Assembly: GCF_001015195.1 (NCBI RefSeq)
Contig: NZ_LDES01000106.1
Location: 1-39,192, forward strand
Direction of reading: 5' to 3'
DNA: 39,192 nt
Source: Sphingomonas sp. Y57
GTDB taxonomy: Bacteria; Pseudomonadota; Alphaproteobacteria; Sphingomonadales; Sphingomonadaceae
Shown here piece after piece: positions 38,925 through 39,192 of the stretch. The position numbers were made by a program, and so were the translations under genes. The notes beneath the pieces were generated by a model that searched no databases, was not told the origin of the DNA, and saw only the letters and a program-made list of their open reading frames with translations. Each line of letters opens with the position of its first letter. The stretch's first letter is position 1.

Positions 38925-39144
38925 ACCCGAGGGACTCGCAGGCCGGAGGAACAGGGAGCGGTTGCGAGGAGGTGGCCGCCTTCGCCCGCCCGACCGTGAA
39001 GTTTCGAGACGGATGGCGCCGCCGTTGCATAAGTTTCGCGTAAGAGCCGGAAGGGGGCGCATCGTGCGAACAGCATTTGACGCTTTTCGAGGGCGGAGCT
39101 AAAGGCTCCTCACCACGGGCCGCACGGCCGCTGGGCACCGGTGA
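38925..39144. other. Intergenic region, no gene seen
   Basis: About 220 bases between the copB terminator and the tRNA. Open frames here are shadows without motifs or ribosome-binding sites. It should contain the tRNA promoter. Confidence 0.5.
39077..39105 (+). promoter_or_regulatory. Candidate sigma-70 promoter for tRNA-Gly
   Basis: TTGACG (39077-39082), a 17-base spacer and TAAAGG (39100-39105). The expected start of transcription lies some 30 bases before the tRNA. The -10 is weak. Confidence 0.4.
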
Positions 39145-39192
39145 GCGGGCGTAGCATAGTGGTAATGCTCCAGCCTTCCAAGCTGGCCATGG
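39145..39192 (+). tRNA. tRNA-Gly (anticodon UCC), 5' part, cut by window edge
   Basis: Acceptor strand GCGGGCG (39145-39151), D-stem GCAT/ATGC, anticodon stem CCAGC/GCTGG (39070-equivalent positions 39170-39174 and 39182-39186) and loop CTTCCAA with anticodon TCC at 39177-39179, which reads GGA. The T-arm and 3' acceptor strand lie beyond the window. Confidence 0.9.

Noticed and set aside
39145-39192. tRNA-Gly as an integration site for a genomic island
   Set aside because: No integrase or direct repeat of the tRNA end is visible in the window, and the 3' end of the tRNA is outside it.

Overview
The window reads as the chromosome or a large replicon of a high-GC alphaproteobacterium, most likely a sphingomonad. 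The indicators are the density of TonB-dependent receptors with the usual plug motifs, the many catabolic SDR, Rieske and CoA-linked genes, the TorF-like and OprP-like porins, and a compact copA-copB copper module. Genes are tightly packed, with many 4-8 bp overlaps, and no intergenic gap exceeds 300 bases. I see no insertion sequence, phage gene, CRISPR array or rRNA.

Left part (1-10.3 kb), a catabolic cluster: the tail of one Rieske oxygenase alpha subunit, two SDRs on the minus strand, a divergent SDR-VOC pair, a minus-strand sugar-isomerase-like/VOC pair, and a plus-strand operon of Rieske oxygenase alpha, acyl-CoA dehydrogenase, Rieske ferredoxin and AzoR-type flavoprotein. A MaoC hydratase, a TesB thioesterase and a DJ-1/PfpI protein follow. 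Three copies of one 24-bp AT-rich dyad lie in the two divergent promoter regions of this cluster, suggesting that four transcription units share one regulator, which is not visible here.

Middle part (10.4-19.9 kb): a large MalT-type LuxR regulator, an unrecognised secreted 402-residue protein, and an apparent operon of TonB receptor, VanA/KshA-type Rieske oxygenase, SRPBCC protein and acyl-CoA ligase. This looks like an uptake, oxygenation and CoA-activation unit for a hydrophobic or aromatic substrate; the substrate cannot be read from the sequence.

Housekeeping-like part (19.9-27.7 kb): a small secreted protein, an OmpR/EnvZ-type two-component pair, a beta carbonic anhydrase overlapping a SulP transporter (probable bicarbonate uptake), a TorF-family porin, an OprP-like porin and a 64-residue membrane protein.

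Right part (27.7-39.2 kb): a minus-strand operon of TonB receptor, PQQ dehydrogenase with a fused cytochrome c, and a GlcG/HbpS protein, with a divergent AraC regulator; an exported amidohydrolase; and a copper module (small Cys/His secreted protein, a Cys-Cys-repeat gene broken by an in-frame amber codon, copA, copB). The window ends inside a tRNA-Gly(UCC) gene.

The most unusual features are the three-copy operator, the amber codon exactly at the predicted signal-peptide cleavage site of the Cys-rich gene, and two small secreted-protein genes whose ribosome-binding site lies in the loop, and start codon in the stem, of a perfect inverted repeat.
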